64,000 bases of DNA from Clostridium_AF sediminicola (GCF_050402865.1 NZ_BAABMF010000006.1:167992-231991), one strand, 5' to 3'; shown: positions 25,099 to 34,232, numbered from the stretch's first letter. Made by a program: numbers and translations. Notes: generated by a model from the letters alone, not told the origin.

Positions 25099-26121
25099 TT
25101 ACATAATACTTACAGCTAGAAATATTAAATAAATTGAATATATTGAAATCATAATAATTCCGTGCCTTTTTCTCAGTTTATTGGAAACAATTCCTGGTAC
25201 AATTACAACTAACATTAATATAATTGAAACAGGTACATCAATATAAAGAGTTTGTGGTACACTTTTGAAAACTTTTCCAAATAGATTTATATTACGAGAA
25301 CTAATGATCAAACCATTCTTTGTTATAAGAGAAGATGTACCTAAAATCATTGTTACGTTCAAAATATTAGCACCTAAAATATTTCCTATAGAAATACTTT
25401 GTTCACCTTTCCTTATTGAAGTAATTGCTGTAGTTAATTCAGGTAATGAAGTTCCAATAGCAATCAATGTCAAACTTATAATTTGCTGAGGTATTCTTAG
25501 GATATGAGCTATAATGACACCATTATCTACTAATAAACGAGCTCCTAATACTATTCCAATTGCTCCTAACAAAAACTTTAAAATATGAATAAATATTGTA
25601 TTACCATTAGCGACATCACTAGGATTTAAATCTTCTACTTCCACTGCACTTTCCAATGTAGCTTTTCTAGCAGCTTTAACTGCTTTTAAATTTATATAGA
25701 CATAGAAAACAAGCATAAGTAGTAACATGATTCCTTCTATTTTATCCACATTTCTGTCTAATGAAAAAATCATTAATGATAAAGTAGCGCCTAACATCAA
25801 TAATCCTTTTGGTTTAAATGCTTTTTCCGTTTTACCGGGCATAAAAATACAACAGATACCTAAAATTAATCCGATATTACATATTGTAGATCCAATTGCA
25901 TTTCCAATAGCCATATCAGGTACACCTTTACTTGCTGCAACTACTGAAACTAATAACTCAGGTAAAGTTGTTGCTAAACTAACTATAGTGGCACCTATTA
26001 ACATTTTAGGAACACCAGTTATTTCAGCAATCCATACCGAAGCATCAACAAATAAGTCTCCACCTTTTACAATTAATACGAATCCCAAAACAAATAACAA
26101 AACTACAACAAAATTTGACAT
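25099..26121 (-). CDS. CaCA-family cation/sodium antiporter, probably Mn2+/Ca2+ exporter
   Basis: YrbG-type exchanger, 340 residues, about ten membrane helices in two inverted halves. Each half has the cation-binding alpha repeat: GATIVSLATTLPELLVS and GTSLPELTTA. A hydrophilic loop lies near residues 150-170. The manganese (yybP-ykoY) riboswitch upstream suggests that Mn2+ is the physiological export substrate, or one of them; this is inferred from regulation. The start ATG follows AAGGGGG. Confidence 0.9.
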   Translation of the reverse strand: MSNFVVVLLFVLGFVLIVKGGDLFVDASVWIAEITGVPKMLIGATIVSLATTLPELLVSVVAASKGVPDMAIGNAIGSTICNIGLILGICCIFMPGKTEKAFKPKGLLMLGATLSLMIFSLDRNVDKIEGIMLLLMLVFYVYINLKAVKAARKATLESAVEVEDLNPSDVANGNTIFIHILKFLLGAIGIVLGARLLVDNGVIIAHILRIPQQIISLTLIAIGTSLPELTTAITSIRKGEQSISIGNILGANILNVTMILGTSSLITKNGLIISSRNINLFGKVFKSVPQTLYIDVPVSIILMLVVIVPGIVSNKLRKRHGIIMISIYSIYLIFLAVSIM

Positions 26122-26183
26122 ATAATTCCCCCTTATTTTGCAGTATGGATCTTAGTAAAATATTCCATTTATTTAGCTATAAA

Positions 26184-26236
26184 AAAACAAGACTTTCAGT
26201 TTAATAGAAAAATTTTCTATTAAACTGAAAGTCTTG
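26184..26236 (-). terminator. Expression-platform terminator of the Mn riboswitch
   Basis: About 23-bp near-perfect stem beginning CAAGACTTTCAG, followed on the minus strand by TTTTTTT. Its first arm contains the 3' strand of the aptamer's P1 helix, so the aptamer and terminator compete. Confidence 0.88.
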
Positions 26237-26342
26237 CTCCAATAGCATTACATACCGCTAGAGTAAATAGAACCAGGCTTTTATTAGCCACGATGTTGAT
26301 TCTATTTGAGAAATTTCTCAGCTACTCCCCTTCAGCTTTAAG
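26225..26342 (-). ncRNA. yybP-ykoY (manganese) riboswitch
   Basis: Minus-strand sequence has the two conserved ends of this class: GAAGGGGAGTAGC at the 5' side and GGAGCAAGACTTTCAG at the 3' side, with CATCGTGGCT and TAGCGGTATG in between. It precedes a cation antiporter, a known target class. Mn2+ binding should favour read-through. Confidence 0.88.
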
Positions 26343-26386
26343 TAAATATTAGCATAATTTTTGGTAACAATCAATAGTTGTGTAGT

Positions 26387-27184
26387 CTAAACTAAAAATT
26401 GGATCATAGTCATAACATCAAAGTAATTCTCTGTTTCAAAAATCACTTCCGTTTCAGATATTTTTTTCATTCCAGGATAAAAAGATGCTCTATAAGCTTT
26501 TACATGATTTACATATGAAATTTCTACTTTGAACTTTTCTGGTAAATTAATTTTACACTGTTGAATATTTTTTAATGATTCTCCAACACTTTTTCTTATA
26601 TTTTCTATAGCTAAATGAGGATGTATACTTATTGTTGAATCTCCAATGCCCTCTTTTACCGCAACTGTACTAATATTTGAATTTATATTTATGATTTCCT
26701 CTTCTAACCCTTTATCTCCTGAAACCATAACTACCGGAACCCCCACCGATGCAGCTGCATAAGCATGCAATAAAAACTCGCTAGCATATTTTCCATTTAT
26801 TTTAATAGAATTTATTAAAAAAGGATTCATGGTATGTGATAATGGATTTCTATCAGAATGAGAATATGAATGATATCCAATAAATATAGCTGCATCAAAA
26901 GTTGAATCTATTCCTTGAACCATAGAAAATGGATGTCCACTCCACCCTCTTATTAACTTTGTTTCAGTGGGAAGCTGATTTCCATCAATATTTCTTCCAG
27001 AATCATGAGCATCTTTAACAATAATTTCTTTAGCTCCAGCATTTAATGCGCCTTCACATGCCGCTTTTGTCTCTTTAGTCATCTGCTCCGCAAATTCAGC
27101 ATAATCTCCTTTTTGTTTTTCTGTTTCATTCCAATGAGTTACTCCCGTTACTCCTTCAATATCTGCACTTATATATATTTTCAT
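26387..27184 (-). CDS. dppA: D-aminopeptidase of the M55 (DppA) family
   Basis: Zinc enzyme releasing D-amino acids from peptides, 265 residues. The N-terminal ADIEGVTGV motif supplies Asp8 and Glu10; later ligands are His in VKDAHDSG and GYHSYSH. These match the binuclear zinc site of DppA. The start ATG follows AAGGGGGT. No oligopeptide transporter is adjacent, so a role in recycling cell-wall D-peptides is possible but unproven. Confidence 0.92.
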   Translation of the reverse strand: MKIYISADIEGVTGVTHWNETEKQKGDYAEFAEQMTKETKAACEGALNAGAKEIIVKDAHDSGRNIDGNQLPTETKLIRGWSGHPFSMVQGIDSTFDAAIFIGYHSYSHSDRNPLSHTMNPFLINSIKINGKYASEFLLHAYAAASVGVPVVMVSGDKGLEEEIININSNISTVAVKEGIGDSTISIHPHLAIENIRKSVGESLKNIQQCKINLPEKFKVEISYVNHVKAYRASFYPGMKKISETEVIFETENYFDVMTMIQFLV

Positions 27185-27225
27185 TAGGAAAACCCCCTTC
27201 TTTATTTTAACTCTATTACCATTAT

Positions 27226-27330
27226 ACTATAGAGAATCCACTGTGAAACTTTATTTATACTTGTCTCAAAATCTAGACGTACCAACTAGTTTTGGACATG
27301 TATAAATAAATAGTTGAACTGGATTCTATA
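27226..27330. repeat. Long imperfect inverted repeat, MITE-like
   Basis: Arms of about 45 nt (outer AATCCA/TGGATT, inner TTTATTTATAC/GTATAAATAAA and AAAAnCTAG/CTAGTTTT) around a short centre. It has no T-run and lies between two minus-strand genes. It may be a decayed miniature element or a structured leader. Confidence 0.5.
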
Positions 27331-27398
27331 TATAGATTAATAGTTGAAGTTGTTTTCCTTACAAAAATAGTTTTATACATTAGATTTATAAAATTTTA

Positions 27399-27929
27399 TT
27401 AATTATTTTTAAACCACTCCACAGCTAGCTCTGGATTGTAACTTATCAAAACTTTCATAAACCTATCGAGTGCATTTTGTTTATCCATAAGTTTAAGTAT
27501 TTTTGTTGGTTGCGGTGCTTTCATCGAATAACATTTCCGTGGATCAATTACTTGTAAACTTTCATCAGGTTGAACATATATGTGCTTTGTATTATAGTTT
27601 ACTCGCCAAAATCCAAGTTTCTCAAATTCTTCAATCATCTGAATTAAGTTCATTAAAAGTATATTACTAACTCCATTTTTCTTAACATACTTTTTCAAAA
27701 GTACTCCCTTTACATACTCTCTAAGCATACATGTTTCTTCAAATTTTATAACACGTGGAAAATAAGAACTATTTTCTACTTTTTTTAAAATATCATATTC
27801 ATGCTCTGCCATCTGTTTATCTTTAAATATTTTTAAAGCATTTCCCTTTGGAGTTAAATATACTTTTCCCTCACAACCTTTACCTAAAAATTTACATTGA
27901 TTTATACTAATACCAAAGTATTCGTTAAT
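27399..27929 (-). CDS. Kinase-like protein, apparent ATT start
   Basis: Small protein-kinase-like fold, 176 residues from the proposed start. The Gly-rich ATP loop LGKGCEGKVYLT and the Lys in GNALKIF lie upstream of the first ATG (27812), so the protein must begin further 5'. The only start with a ribosome site is ATT at 27929, 6 nt after GAGGT; an in-frame stop lies just before and no ATG, GTG or TTG intervenes. Later come the Glu-containing helix (EYDILKKVE), hinge (CMLREYVKGV), a degenerate catalytic loop (RVNYNTKHIYV in place of HGDxxxxN) and VIDPRKC with the metal Asp. It may be a divergent kinase or a pseudokinase. Confidence 0.72.
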   Translation of the reverse strand: MNEYFGISINQCKFLGKGCEGKVYLTPKGNALKIFKDKQMAEHEYDILKKVENSSYFPRVIKFEETCMLREYVKGVLLKKYVKKNGVSNILLMNLIQMIEEFEKLGFWRVNYNTKHIYVQPDESLQVIDPRKCYSMKAPQPTKILKLMDKQNALDRFMKVLISYNPELAVEWFKNN

Positions 27930-28009
27930 GATATCACCTCATATTTATTACTCTGTATTAGATTACTTCATATATTATAGTATATTCAATAAAAAATAAA
28001 ATGAACCTA

Positions 28010-28032
28010 ATAAAAGCCCATTAGGCTTTTAT
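28010..28032 (-). terminator. Terminator after the anti-sigma gene
   Basis: ATAAAAGCC and GGCTTTTAT arms with a 5-nt loop, at the stop codon of the gene at 28029. Confidence 0.65.
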
Positions 28033-28829
28033 TTTAGTTCATTAATAATTTTTACTATTTCTTTTTTACTCAATCCTCTAGTAGCAATAATAGTAAATCT
28101 AAAACCATCCTTATTCCAAATAGCATAACTACTTTCTTCTTCAATCAGAAATATTACCTTAGTATCATTAATATAGGTTTCTTCATATTTAGAATCAAGG
28201 TTAGAACTAATTACTGTAGTAGAATTGTCTTCTATCGGAGATTGATTTATTGCAATATTATGTTTTCCATCTTTTATATATACTTGATTAACTGTAGAAA
28301 TATTTTCAACATCAATAACTTCTACTCTATCTATTATATATCCCTCAAGCATATAAAACGGTTTAACTATTTTATAATTAATGTCTTTCTGTGCACTATC
28401 TATTGATTCATATAAATTTGTTATAGAAGTTTCTTCAGAATTTTCCACATTAAAAATATCTTTTTTGTGACTATCTAAAGTATTGCGCGATTCATTGTTT
28501 TTATCATCAATAATTATACTTCTTATTTCTCCTGAAATACGTACCATTGAATTATCAAAATTCTTCTTAATAGCATTAACACAAGGAACTTGATATAATG
28601 TTGGTATCACATATATACATATAAACATAGCTGCTACTAATCCAGCCACTTTTAAATAAATACATTTGTTTTTTTTATTTTCACTTTCTTTATCTATTTT
28701 TGATTTAAATTTGTCAAATTGATTATCAAAATTTGGAATATCTATATCTTTTATATCTTGGATTTCATCAAAATTTTCTTTACAGGTAGCATAGAGTAAT
28801 TCTTCAAATTTATCATTATACTTCTTCAT
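28029..28829 (-). CDS. Putative anti-sigma factor with DUF4367 domain
   Basis: A 266-residue single-pass membrane protein. The cytoplasmic N-terminus (about 1-52) is charged, a membrane helix spans about 58-77, and the outer part ends in a DUF4367-like domain (about 180-266: AINQSPIEDNSTT, then SSYAIWNKDGFRFTIIA and LSKKEIVKIINEL). This layout and the 4-nt ATGA overlap with the ECF sigma gene indicate the cognate membrane-bound anti-sigma. There is no ZAS-type HxxxCxxC zinc motif. The signal sensed is unknown. Confidence 0.8.
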   Translation of the reverse strand: MKKYNDKFEELLYATCKENFDEIQDIKDIDIPNFDNQFDKFKSKIDKESENKKNKCIYLKVAGLVAAMFICIYVIPTLYQVPCVNAIKKNFDNSMVRISGEIRSIIIDDKNNESRNTLDSHKKDIFNVENSEETSITNLYESIDSAQKDINYKIVKPFYMLEGYIIDRVEVIDVENISTVNQVYIKDGKHNIAINQSPIEDNSTTVISSNLDSKYEETYINDTKVIFLIEEESSYAIWNKDGFRFTIIATRGLSKKEIVKIINELK

Positions 28830-29395
28830 TCAGCTACCTCCTCTTTTTCAATAAAAATGTTATCATTTAAATAATTAAAGGACAAGTATGAGTAAAGTTC
28901 TTCTTTAGCTCTTAAATGTCTTACTCGAATAGTATTATTCTTCACATTTAGTATGTTAGATATTTCTTTAAAAGGTAAATCATAGAAATATCTTAGAATA
29001 ATTATTTGCCTATACTCTGGTCGCAATCTATTTATAGCTTTAAGTGTTTCTTCCTTCAATTCTTCCTTGATAATAATATCTTCTGGTAAATCAACTTTTT
29101 CTTTATATATAGAATCTATATTTAAATCATCAGAAAAAATCTCTCTCCTATATTTTGCAATAGTATTTATTGTTTGCCTCTTTGCAATTGTATAAATCCA
29201 GCTTTTGAACTTATTTTTGTCTTTTAAAGTATTATATTTTTCGTAAGCTATCATTAAAGTATTTTGTAATATATCTTCAGCTAAAATTTTATTTTTTGCT
29301 ATGTAATAAATATATCTATATAGTCCCTCATAAACCCTATTAATTTCTTTTTCGAAATTATCTATCTTCTTATGCTTTTTCCTAAATATATCCAT
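28826..29395 (-). CDS. ECF-family RNA polymerase sigma factor
   Basis: A 189-residue alternative sigma factor with region 2 (about 18-85: YIAKNKILAEDILQNTLM, then KFKSWIYTIAKRQTIN) and region 4 (about 115-170: INRLRPEYRQIIILRYF, then FKEISNILNVKNNTIRVR). There is no C-terminal extension apart from a short acidic tail. It is cotranscribed with the DUF4367 anti-sigma gene. Start ATG after AAAGGGGA. Autoregulation is usual for such pairs, but I could not identify a target promoter. Confidence 0.93.
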   Translation of the reverse strand: MDIFRKKHKKIDNFEKEINRVYEGLYRYIYYIAKNKILAEDILQNTLMIAYEKYNTLKDKNKFKSWIYTIAKRQTINTIAKYRREIFSDDLNIDSIYKEKVDLPEDIIIKEELKEETLKAINRLRPEYRQIIILRYFYDLPFKEISNILNVKNNTIRVRHLRAKEELYSYLSFNYLNDNIFIEKEEVAE

Positions 29396-29542
29396 ACAAA
29401 ATCCCCTTTAGTTAATTCATGCTTGTATCTACATTTTACATCTATTTAATGTATTAATAAATAAAAAAATTGTAAATCAACTTTTAGTATAGAGAATTTT
29501 ATTTGTTTCCTTATATAACTAGAAATATAAGATAGAAAAAGG

Positions 29543-30259
29543 TTACACTCTTTTTCTTGAAAATACTATTTTTTTATCCAAAGATAATTCCTTATTGTAT
29601 TTATATTTATCCATTGTAAATTCTTTTATCTTCTCATAATCCTCAATCTTATTTTTTATAAGAAAATTTACCATCATCCCACGTGCTTTCTTTGCGTAAG
29701 TTCCAACAATCTTATACTTTCCGTCTATTTCTTCTTTAAATTCTATAGTTACCATTGGTAGATTTATAAGCTTAGAAAACTCCCTAGATGCTAAATTAAT
29801 TATTAAATCTTCTCCGCTAAAATAATCATCCATATTTTTCTGCCAAAACTTATATAAATCCATATTTGTTATTTTCATATTCATATCTAATCTATAAGGC
29901 CTTATTTCATCTAAAGGTTTAAGAACCCCATATAGAGCTGATAATATTCTTAAATGCTTTTCAGCATAGACCATATCATTTTTATCTAATACTTCCATAT
30001 TTATTTCTTTAAAAACTGCACCATTATAACTTGATATTGCATGATTGCTACAATTATTAAAATAGTTATCGTAGTCTGAATAAGTTTTATCTAATATCTT
30101 GCCTTTAATTTTCATCATGGCTGCTAATTCTTTTTTAGACAATTTTTGAATTTCCTTAACTATTTTATCTGCATTATTTATAAATAAAGGCGTTTCAGTT
30201 TTATTAAAAAGTTTCCTGTGAAAATCTTGTGTTTTACTTGGAGAAATTATTATTTTCAT
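29543..30259 (-). CDS. yaaA: YaaA family (UPF0246) peroxide-stress protein
   Basis: A 238-residue protein of the YaaA/DUF328 family; E. coli YaaA lowers intracellular iron and binds DNA under peroxide stress. Seen: the N-terminal MKIIISPSKTQ, the middle YNGAVFKEI, LSALYGVLKPLDEIRPYRLDM and the Lys-rich TYAKKARGMMVNFL. The ATG at 30259 lies after AAGGATG; an upstream ATG would add 13 residues of low-complexity sequence. Monocistronic. Confidence 0.92.
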   Translation of the reverse strand: MKIIISPSKTQDFHRKLFNKTETPLFINNADKIVKEIQKLSKKELAAMMKIKGKILDKTYSDYDNYFNNCSNHAISSYNGAVFKEINMEVLDKNDMVYAEKHLRILSALYGVLKPLDEIRPYRLDMNMKITNMDLYKFWQKNMDDYFSGEDLIINLASREFSKLINLPMVTIEFKEEIDGKYKIVGTYAKKARGMMVNFLIKNKIEDYEKIKEFTMDKYKYNKELSLDKKIVFSRKRV

Positions 30260-30350
30260 GGAATCATCCTTTTTTTTAATATATTTGATATAATACATAT
30301 TATATCAAATTAAAACTTTCAACCACAAAAGATTCGGGGTGTTTTTATAA

Positions 30351-31454
30351 TTGAAAATCCTAATAATTGAACCGTTTTTTACAGGTTCACACGCAAGTTG
30401 GGCAAATGATTTAAAAAAATATTCTTCTCATGAAGTAAGAATTTTAAGTATGAAAGGCTTGTTTTGGAAATGGAGAATGCATGGCGGCGCAGTATATCTA
30501 TCAAAAGAGTTCTTAAACATGAATTTTACTCCTGATTTAATTATCGCAAGTGATATGTTAGATTTAAGTACCTTTGTTTCTTTAGCTAAGAATAAATTGA
30601 GAAACACAAAAATTGCTATGTATTTTCATGAAAACCAGTTATCATATCCTTGGTCTCCTAACGATAAGGATATTAAAGAAAATAGAGATAAACATTATGG
30701 TTTTATTAACTATACATCAATTCTCACAGCAGATGCTGTTTTTTTTAATTCTAATTATCATATGAATTCATTTTATTCTGCATTAGAAACTTTTTTAAAT
30801 TCAATGCCAGACTATAAAACCATTGAAAATATGGATAAAATAAGAGCTAAATGCTCCGTACTTCCTTTAGGTTTAGAACTAAATAAGTTTGATGAATACA
30901 GTAATTCGTCAAAATACAAAGAAGGATTAATTCTCTGGAATCATCGATGGGAATATGATAAAAATCCTGAAGATTTCTTTAATGCTCTATTCATATTAAA
31001 GAATAAAGGAATCCCCTTCAAATTAGCTGTACTTGGGGAGAGCTTTAAAAAAAATCCTAAAATATTTGAAAAAGCAAAAAATGAATTAAAAGAAAATATT
31101 GTAATTTTCGAGAGAGCTGAGAGTTTTAGTGAATATGCACGCTGGTTACATAAAGCAGATATCTTGCCTGTAACCTCTATTCAAGAATTCTTCGGAATTA
31201 GTGTAATGGAGGCAGTTTACTGTAATTGCTATCCCTTACTACCAAATAGACTTACTTATCCAGAACTACTAGATGCAAAAAACAATAGCATTAATTTTTA
31301 CAATAACTTTAATGAATTAGTTTGTAAAATACAATGGTCTTTAGAAAATATAGATCATATTAGAAAAAAATCACTTAACAATATTGCTTCAAAGTATAAA
31401 TGGCAAGATATGATTCTAAAATATGATGAAACTTTTAGCCAATTAATAAAATAG
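30351..31454 (+). CDS. DUF3524 glycosyltransferase, bacterial homologue of tRNA-queuosine mannosyltransferase (QTMAN/GTDC1)
   Basis: GT4-type transferase of 367 residues. The N-terminal third matches DUF3524: EPFFTGSHASWANDLK, MHGGAVYLSKE, YFHENQLSYPW. The C-terminal half is GT-B like (NHRWEYDKNPEDFF, then PVTSIQEFFGISVMEA, with the Glu of the EX7E motif). The human homologue adds mannose to queuosine in tRNA(Asp), so a tRNA glycosylation role is inferred. The start is TTG at 30351 after GGGGTG; no ATG is suitable. It stands alone, with no queuosine synthesis gene nearby. Confidence 0.82.
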   Translation: MKILIIEPFFTGSHASWANDLKKYSSHEVRILSMKGLFWKWRMHGGAVYLSKEFLNMNFTPDLIIASDMLDLSTFVSLAKNKLRNTKIAMYFHENQLSYPWSPNDKDIKENRDKHYGFINYTSILTADAVFFNSNYHMNSFYSALETFLNSMPDYKTIENMDKIRAKCSVLPLGLELNKFDEYSNSSKYKEGLILWNHRWEYDKNPEDFFNALFILKNKGIPFKLAVLGESFKKNPKIFEKAKNELKENIVIFERAESFSEYARWLHKADILPVTSIQEFFGISVMEAVYCNCYPLLPNRLTYPELLDAKNNSINFYNNFNELVCKIQWSLENIDHIRKKSLNNIASKYKWQDMILKYDETFSQLIK

Positions 31455-31477
31455 TCCACAGTTTTTCAGTGGACTAT
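31451..31477. terminator. Bidirectional terminator
   Basis: ATAGTCCAC and GTGGACTAT arms with TTTTATT on the plus side; lies between the convergent glycosyltransferase and lipoate ligase genes. Confidence 0.75.
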
Positions 31478-31478
31478 T

Positions 31479-32483
31479 TTATTGTTGATTCAATAACCAG
31501 CTATGAATATCTTTTAGTATATTTTTATCTACATCATTTTCTACATCCATGTTTACTATATTTTTTGCTATTAACTCAATATTAAAAGTCAATCCTTCTA
31601 ATTCTTTTGATATATTTAAGATCAATTCACTATTCATAGCATCTGAGAATATTTTATTATCAACTATTTTACCATTCTTTAAACTTAGATTTATTTCGAT
31701 TCCACCCCAAGCAAATCTTTTATCATAGGTTATATCAAACTTTGGAGTTTCTCCAAAAATCCATTCCCAAGAAGAATACTTGTTATATAGTGACTTGATC
31801 TCATCTTTATTATTTTGAATAAACACATTATCAACATAACATTCTCCATATTCAATTTGAAAACTCTCTTTTAATGCTTCAATTACTTTCTTATTGGTGA
31901 TACTCCCATTAATATTTTTTAAGTTTGTAACCCTTGATTTAACTGAGTCAATTCCTTTAGATTTTATCTTCTCATTAGATACTTGTAAATACTTTACTAG
32001 TTGAGATAAATCCGAATTCACTAAAATTGTCCCGTGATGATATGCTGAATTGGAAGTAAAATAAAATGCATTTCCTGAAAATTTCTTATCGTCAACAGTT
32101 ATATCATTTCTACCTGTAAACTTGGCATTTATACCCAATGCTTTTACAGCTGATAAAATTACATTTAATTGCTTTTCTAAGTGATATAGTTCCTTGTCCA
32201 TTAAAAACGTAAAGTTTATGTTACCCAAATCATGGTAAACAGCGCCTCCACCAGATAATCTTCTGGCAATTTTACCGCCATTACTGTTGAATAAATCACA
32301 TTTACACTCTTTCCATGGATTTTGATTTCTACCTATAACAATAGTATTATCATTTTGCCATAAGTACATAATAACTTCATTTTTCTTAACTGATTCTAAT
32401 AAAAGTTCTTCTAAAGCTAAATTTTCCCATGGATTCTTTGACTGAGATATAATTATCTTTTGTTTTATATTATTATTCAGCAA
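31479..32483 (-). CDS. lplA: Lipoate-protein ligase
   Basis: Attaches lipoate to lipoyl domains via lipoyl-AMP; 334 residues. Motifs: RNQNPWKECK, RRLSGGGAVYHDLGN (lipoate site), TGRNDITVDDKKFSGNA with the catalytic Lys region, and the C-terminal accessory domain. The start is TTG at 32483 behind AGGAGGAGC; it overlaps the end of the lipoyl-dehydrogenase gene by 11 nt, so the two genes are translationally coupled. Its obvious client is the N-terminal lipoyl domain of that dehydrogenase. Confidence 0.93.
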   Translation of the reverse strand: MLNNNIKQKIIISQSKNPWENLALEELLLESVKKNEVIMYLWQNDNTIVIGRNQNPWKECKCDLFNSNGGKIARRLSGGGAVYHDLGNINFTFLMDKELYHLEKQLNVILSAVKALGINAKFTGRNDITVDDKKFSGNAFYFTSNSAYHHGTILVNSDLSQLVKYLQVSNEKIKSKGIDSVKSRVTNLKNINGSITNKKVIEALKESFQIEYGECYVDNVFIQNNKDEIKSLYNKYSSWEWIFGETPKFDITYDKRFAWGGIEINLSLKNGKIVDNKIFSDAMNSELILNISKELEGLTFNIELIAKNIVNMDVENDVDKNILKDIHSWLLNQQ

Positions 32484-34185
32484 AATGTAGTGCTCCTCCT
32501 TCTACGGATAAAGCTGCTTCATGAATAACTTCCGCTGTTGTTGGATGTGCATGAATCGTTTCTGCTATTTGTTCTGCAGTTAATCCATTCTTAATAGCTA
32601 AAGTTAACTCATGAATTAAATCAGTAGCATGAGCTCCTATAATTGTAGAGCCTATTATTTTTCCACTTTCTTTTTCTTTTATAATTTTTATAAAGCCTTC
32701 TGGTTCTCCTAAAGTAAGAGCTTTTCCATTAGCAGAGAAAGGGAATTTACCAACTTCAGCTTCAATTCCTTTTTCGCTAATCATTCTTTCACTAACACCT
32801 ACTGTAGCAATTTCAGGATTGGTAAAGATTGCACTTGGAACTGAAGAATAATCCATTTCTTTATCTTCACCTAATATATTTTCAACTGCAATAATTCCTT
32901 GATGAGAAGCAACATGTGCTAATTGTAATACATTTGTTACATCACCTATTGCATAAATATTTTCAATATTGGTTTGCATTTTATTATTTACTTTTATACC
33001 TCTTTTGTTTTCGTTTAGTTGAATTCCTAGCTCTTCAATACCCAAATTATCATGATATGGCTTTCTACCCACTGATACTAAAACTTTGTTTCCTACTAAA
33101 TTATTTATTTTACTAGCCTTTTCAAAAGATACAATACATTCTCCATCTTTTGCATGAATTATCTTATCTACTTTTGATCCAGTATATAATTTTATTCCCT
33201 TTGCTTTTGCAATATTAGATATTTCTTCACATACATCACTATCTAATGTTGGTAAAATATTATCCATATATTCAACTACAGACACATCTACTCCAAAGCT
33301 ATTATACATAAAAGCAAATTCCATTCCTATAACACCGCCACCAATAATAACAATTTTTTGTGGCAACTCTTTTAAATCAAGTATCTCAGTACTAGTTAAC
33401 ACATTTTTGGACTCTATTCCTTCTATAGGTAATTTAAAACTAGTAGACCCCGTTGCAATAATTATATTTCTAGAATTTATTGTTGTTTCTTTTCTATTTC
33501 CTTTTACATAAACTTTTTCACTAGATAGCATTTTTGCACTACCTTCTACAACTGTAACTTTGTTTTTATCCATCAAGTATTTTATTCCAGCTACTAGATT
33601 GTCTACAACGCCATTCTTTCTTTCAATTACTTTTCCCATATCTACAGATATGTTTTTAGCAAATAATCCAAATTCTTCTGCTCTTTGCATATTACTGTAT
33701 ACCTCTGAAGATCGGACTAACGCCTTAGTTGGAATACATCCTCTATTTAAGCAAGTCCCACCTAGGTTTTCTTTTTCAACTAAAACTACTTTAGCTCCTA
33801 GCTTTGCCGCTTTAATAGCTGCTACATATCCACCTGGCCCCCCACCAATAATAGTAATGTCGCTTTCTAATTCTATCTTTTGAGGTTTCATAACACTACC
33901 GAAATAATCAAATGTTGCTTTATTGGTAGTCTTCGTTTGAACTTTTTCTGGTTTTGCATTGACCATTTCACATTCTACTGTTAATAATATATCTCCAATC
34001 TTCGCAACATCCCCTTCTTCAACTTGGATGCTCACTACTTTACCTTCATTCTTAGCTACCATTGCTTCATTACCTTTATGCGCTTCTATATCTAATAATT
34101 TACTCCCTTTTTTTATATTATCTCCAACATTTACTGAAATTTTTCCTATCTTACCTGCCTTTGCACTCTTAATTTCAGTTATCAT
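32473..34185 (-). CDS. lpdA: Dihydrolipoyl dehydrogenase with N-terminal lipoyl domain
   Basis: FAD disulfide oxidoreductase, 570 residues, that oxidises dihydrolipoamide with NAD+. Residues 1-75 are a lipoyl domain (lipoyl Lys in DIEAHKGNEAM), a linker follows, then the FAD domain (IIGGGPGGYVAAIKAAKLG), the redox disulfide GGTCLNRGCIPT, an NAD domain (IIGGGVIGMEFA) and the dimerisation domain with HAHPTTAEV. No E1 or E2 dehydrogenase gene is present, so the built-in lipoyl arm must serve another partner, perhaps the adjacent AhpD-like protein. The start ATG follows CGGAGGTG. Confidence 0.94.
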   Translation of the reverse strand: MITEIKSAKAGKIGKISVNVGDNIKKGSKLLDIEAHKGNEAMVAKNEGKVVSIQVEEGDVAKIGDILLTVECEMVNAKPEKVQTKTTNKATFDYFGSVMKPQKIELESDITIIGGGPGGYVAAIKAAKLGAKVVLVEKENLGGTCLNRGCIPTKALVRSSEVYSNMQRAEEFGLFAKNISVDMGKVIERKNGVVDNLVAGIKYLMDKNKVTVVEGSAKMLSSEKVYVKGNRKETTINSRNIIIATGSTSFKLPIEGIESKNVLTSTEILDLKELPQKIVIIGGGVIGMEFAFMYNSFGVDVSVVEYMDNILPTLDSDVCEEISNIAKAKGIKLYTGSKVDKIIHAKDGECIVSFEKASKINNLVGNKVLVSVGRKPYHDNLGIEELGIQLNENKRGIKVNNKMQTNIENIYAIGDVTNVLQLAHVASHQGIIAVENILGEDKEMDYSSVPSAIFTNPEIATVGVSERMISEKGIEAEVGKFPFSANGKALTLGEPEGFIKIIKEKESGKIIGSTIIGAHATDLIHELTLAIKNGLTAEQIAETIHAHPTTAEVIHEAALSVEGGALHFAE

Positions 34186-34205
34186 TTCCTACACCTCCGC
34201 TTAAA

Positions 34206-34232
34206 TAATTAGGTTCCATTTAAAATAGAACC
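34206..34232 (-). terminator. Hairpin between AhpD-like and lpdA genes
   Basis: TAGGTTC and GAACCTA arms with AT-rich loop and a T-rich 3' side on the minus strand; second of two hairpins in this gap. Confidence 0.45.
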
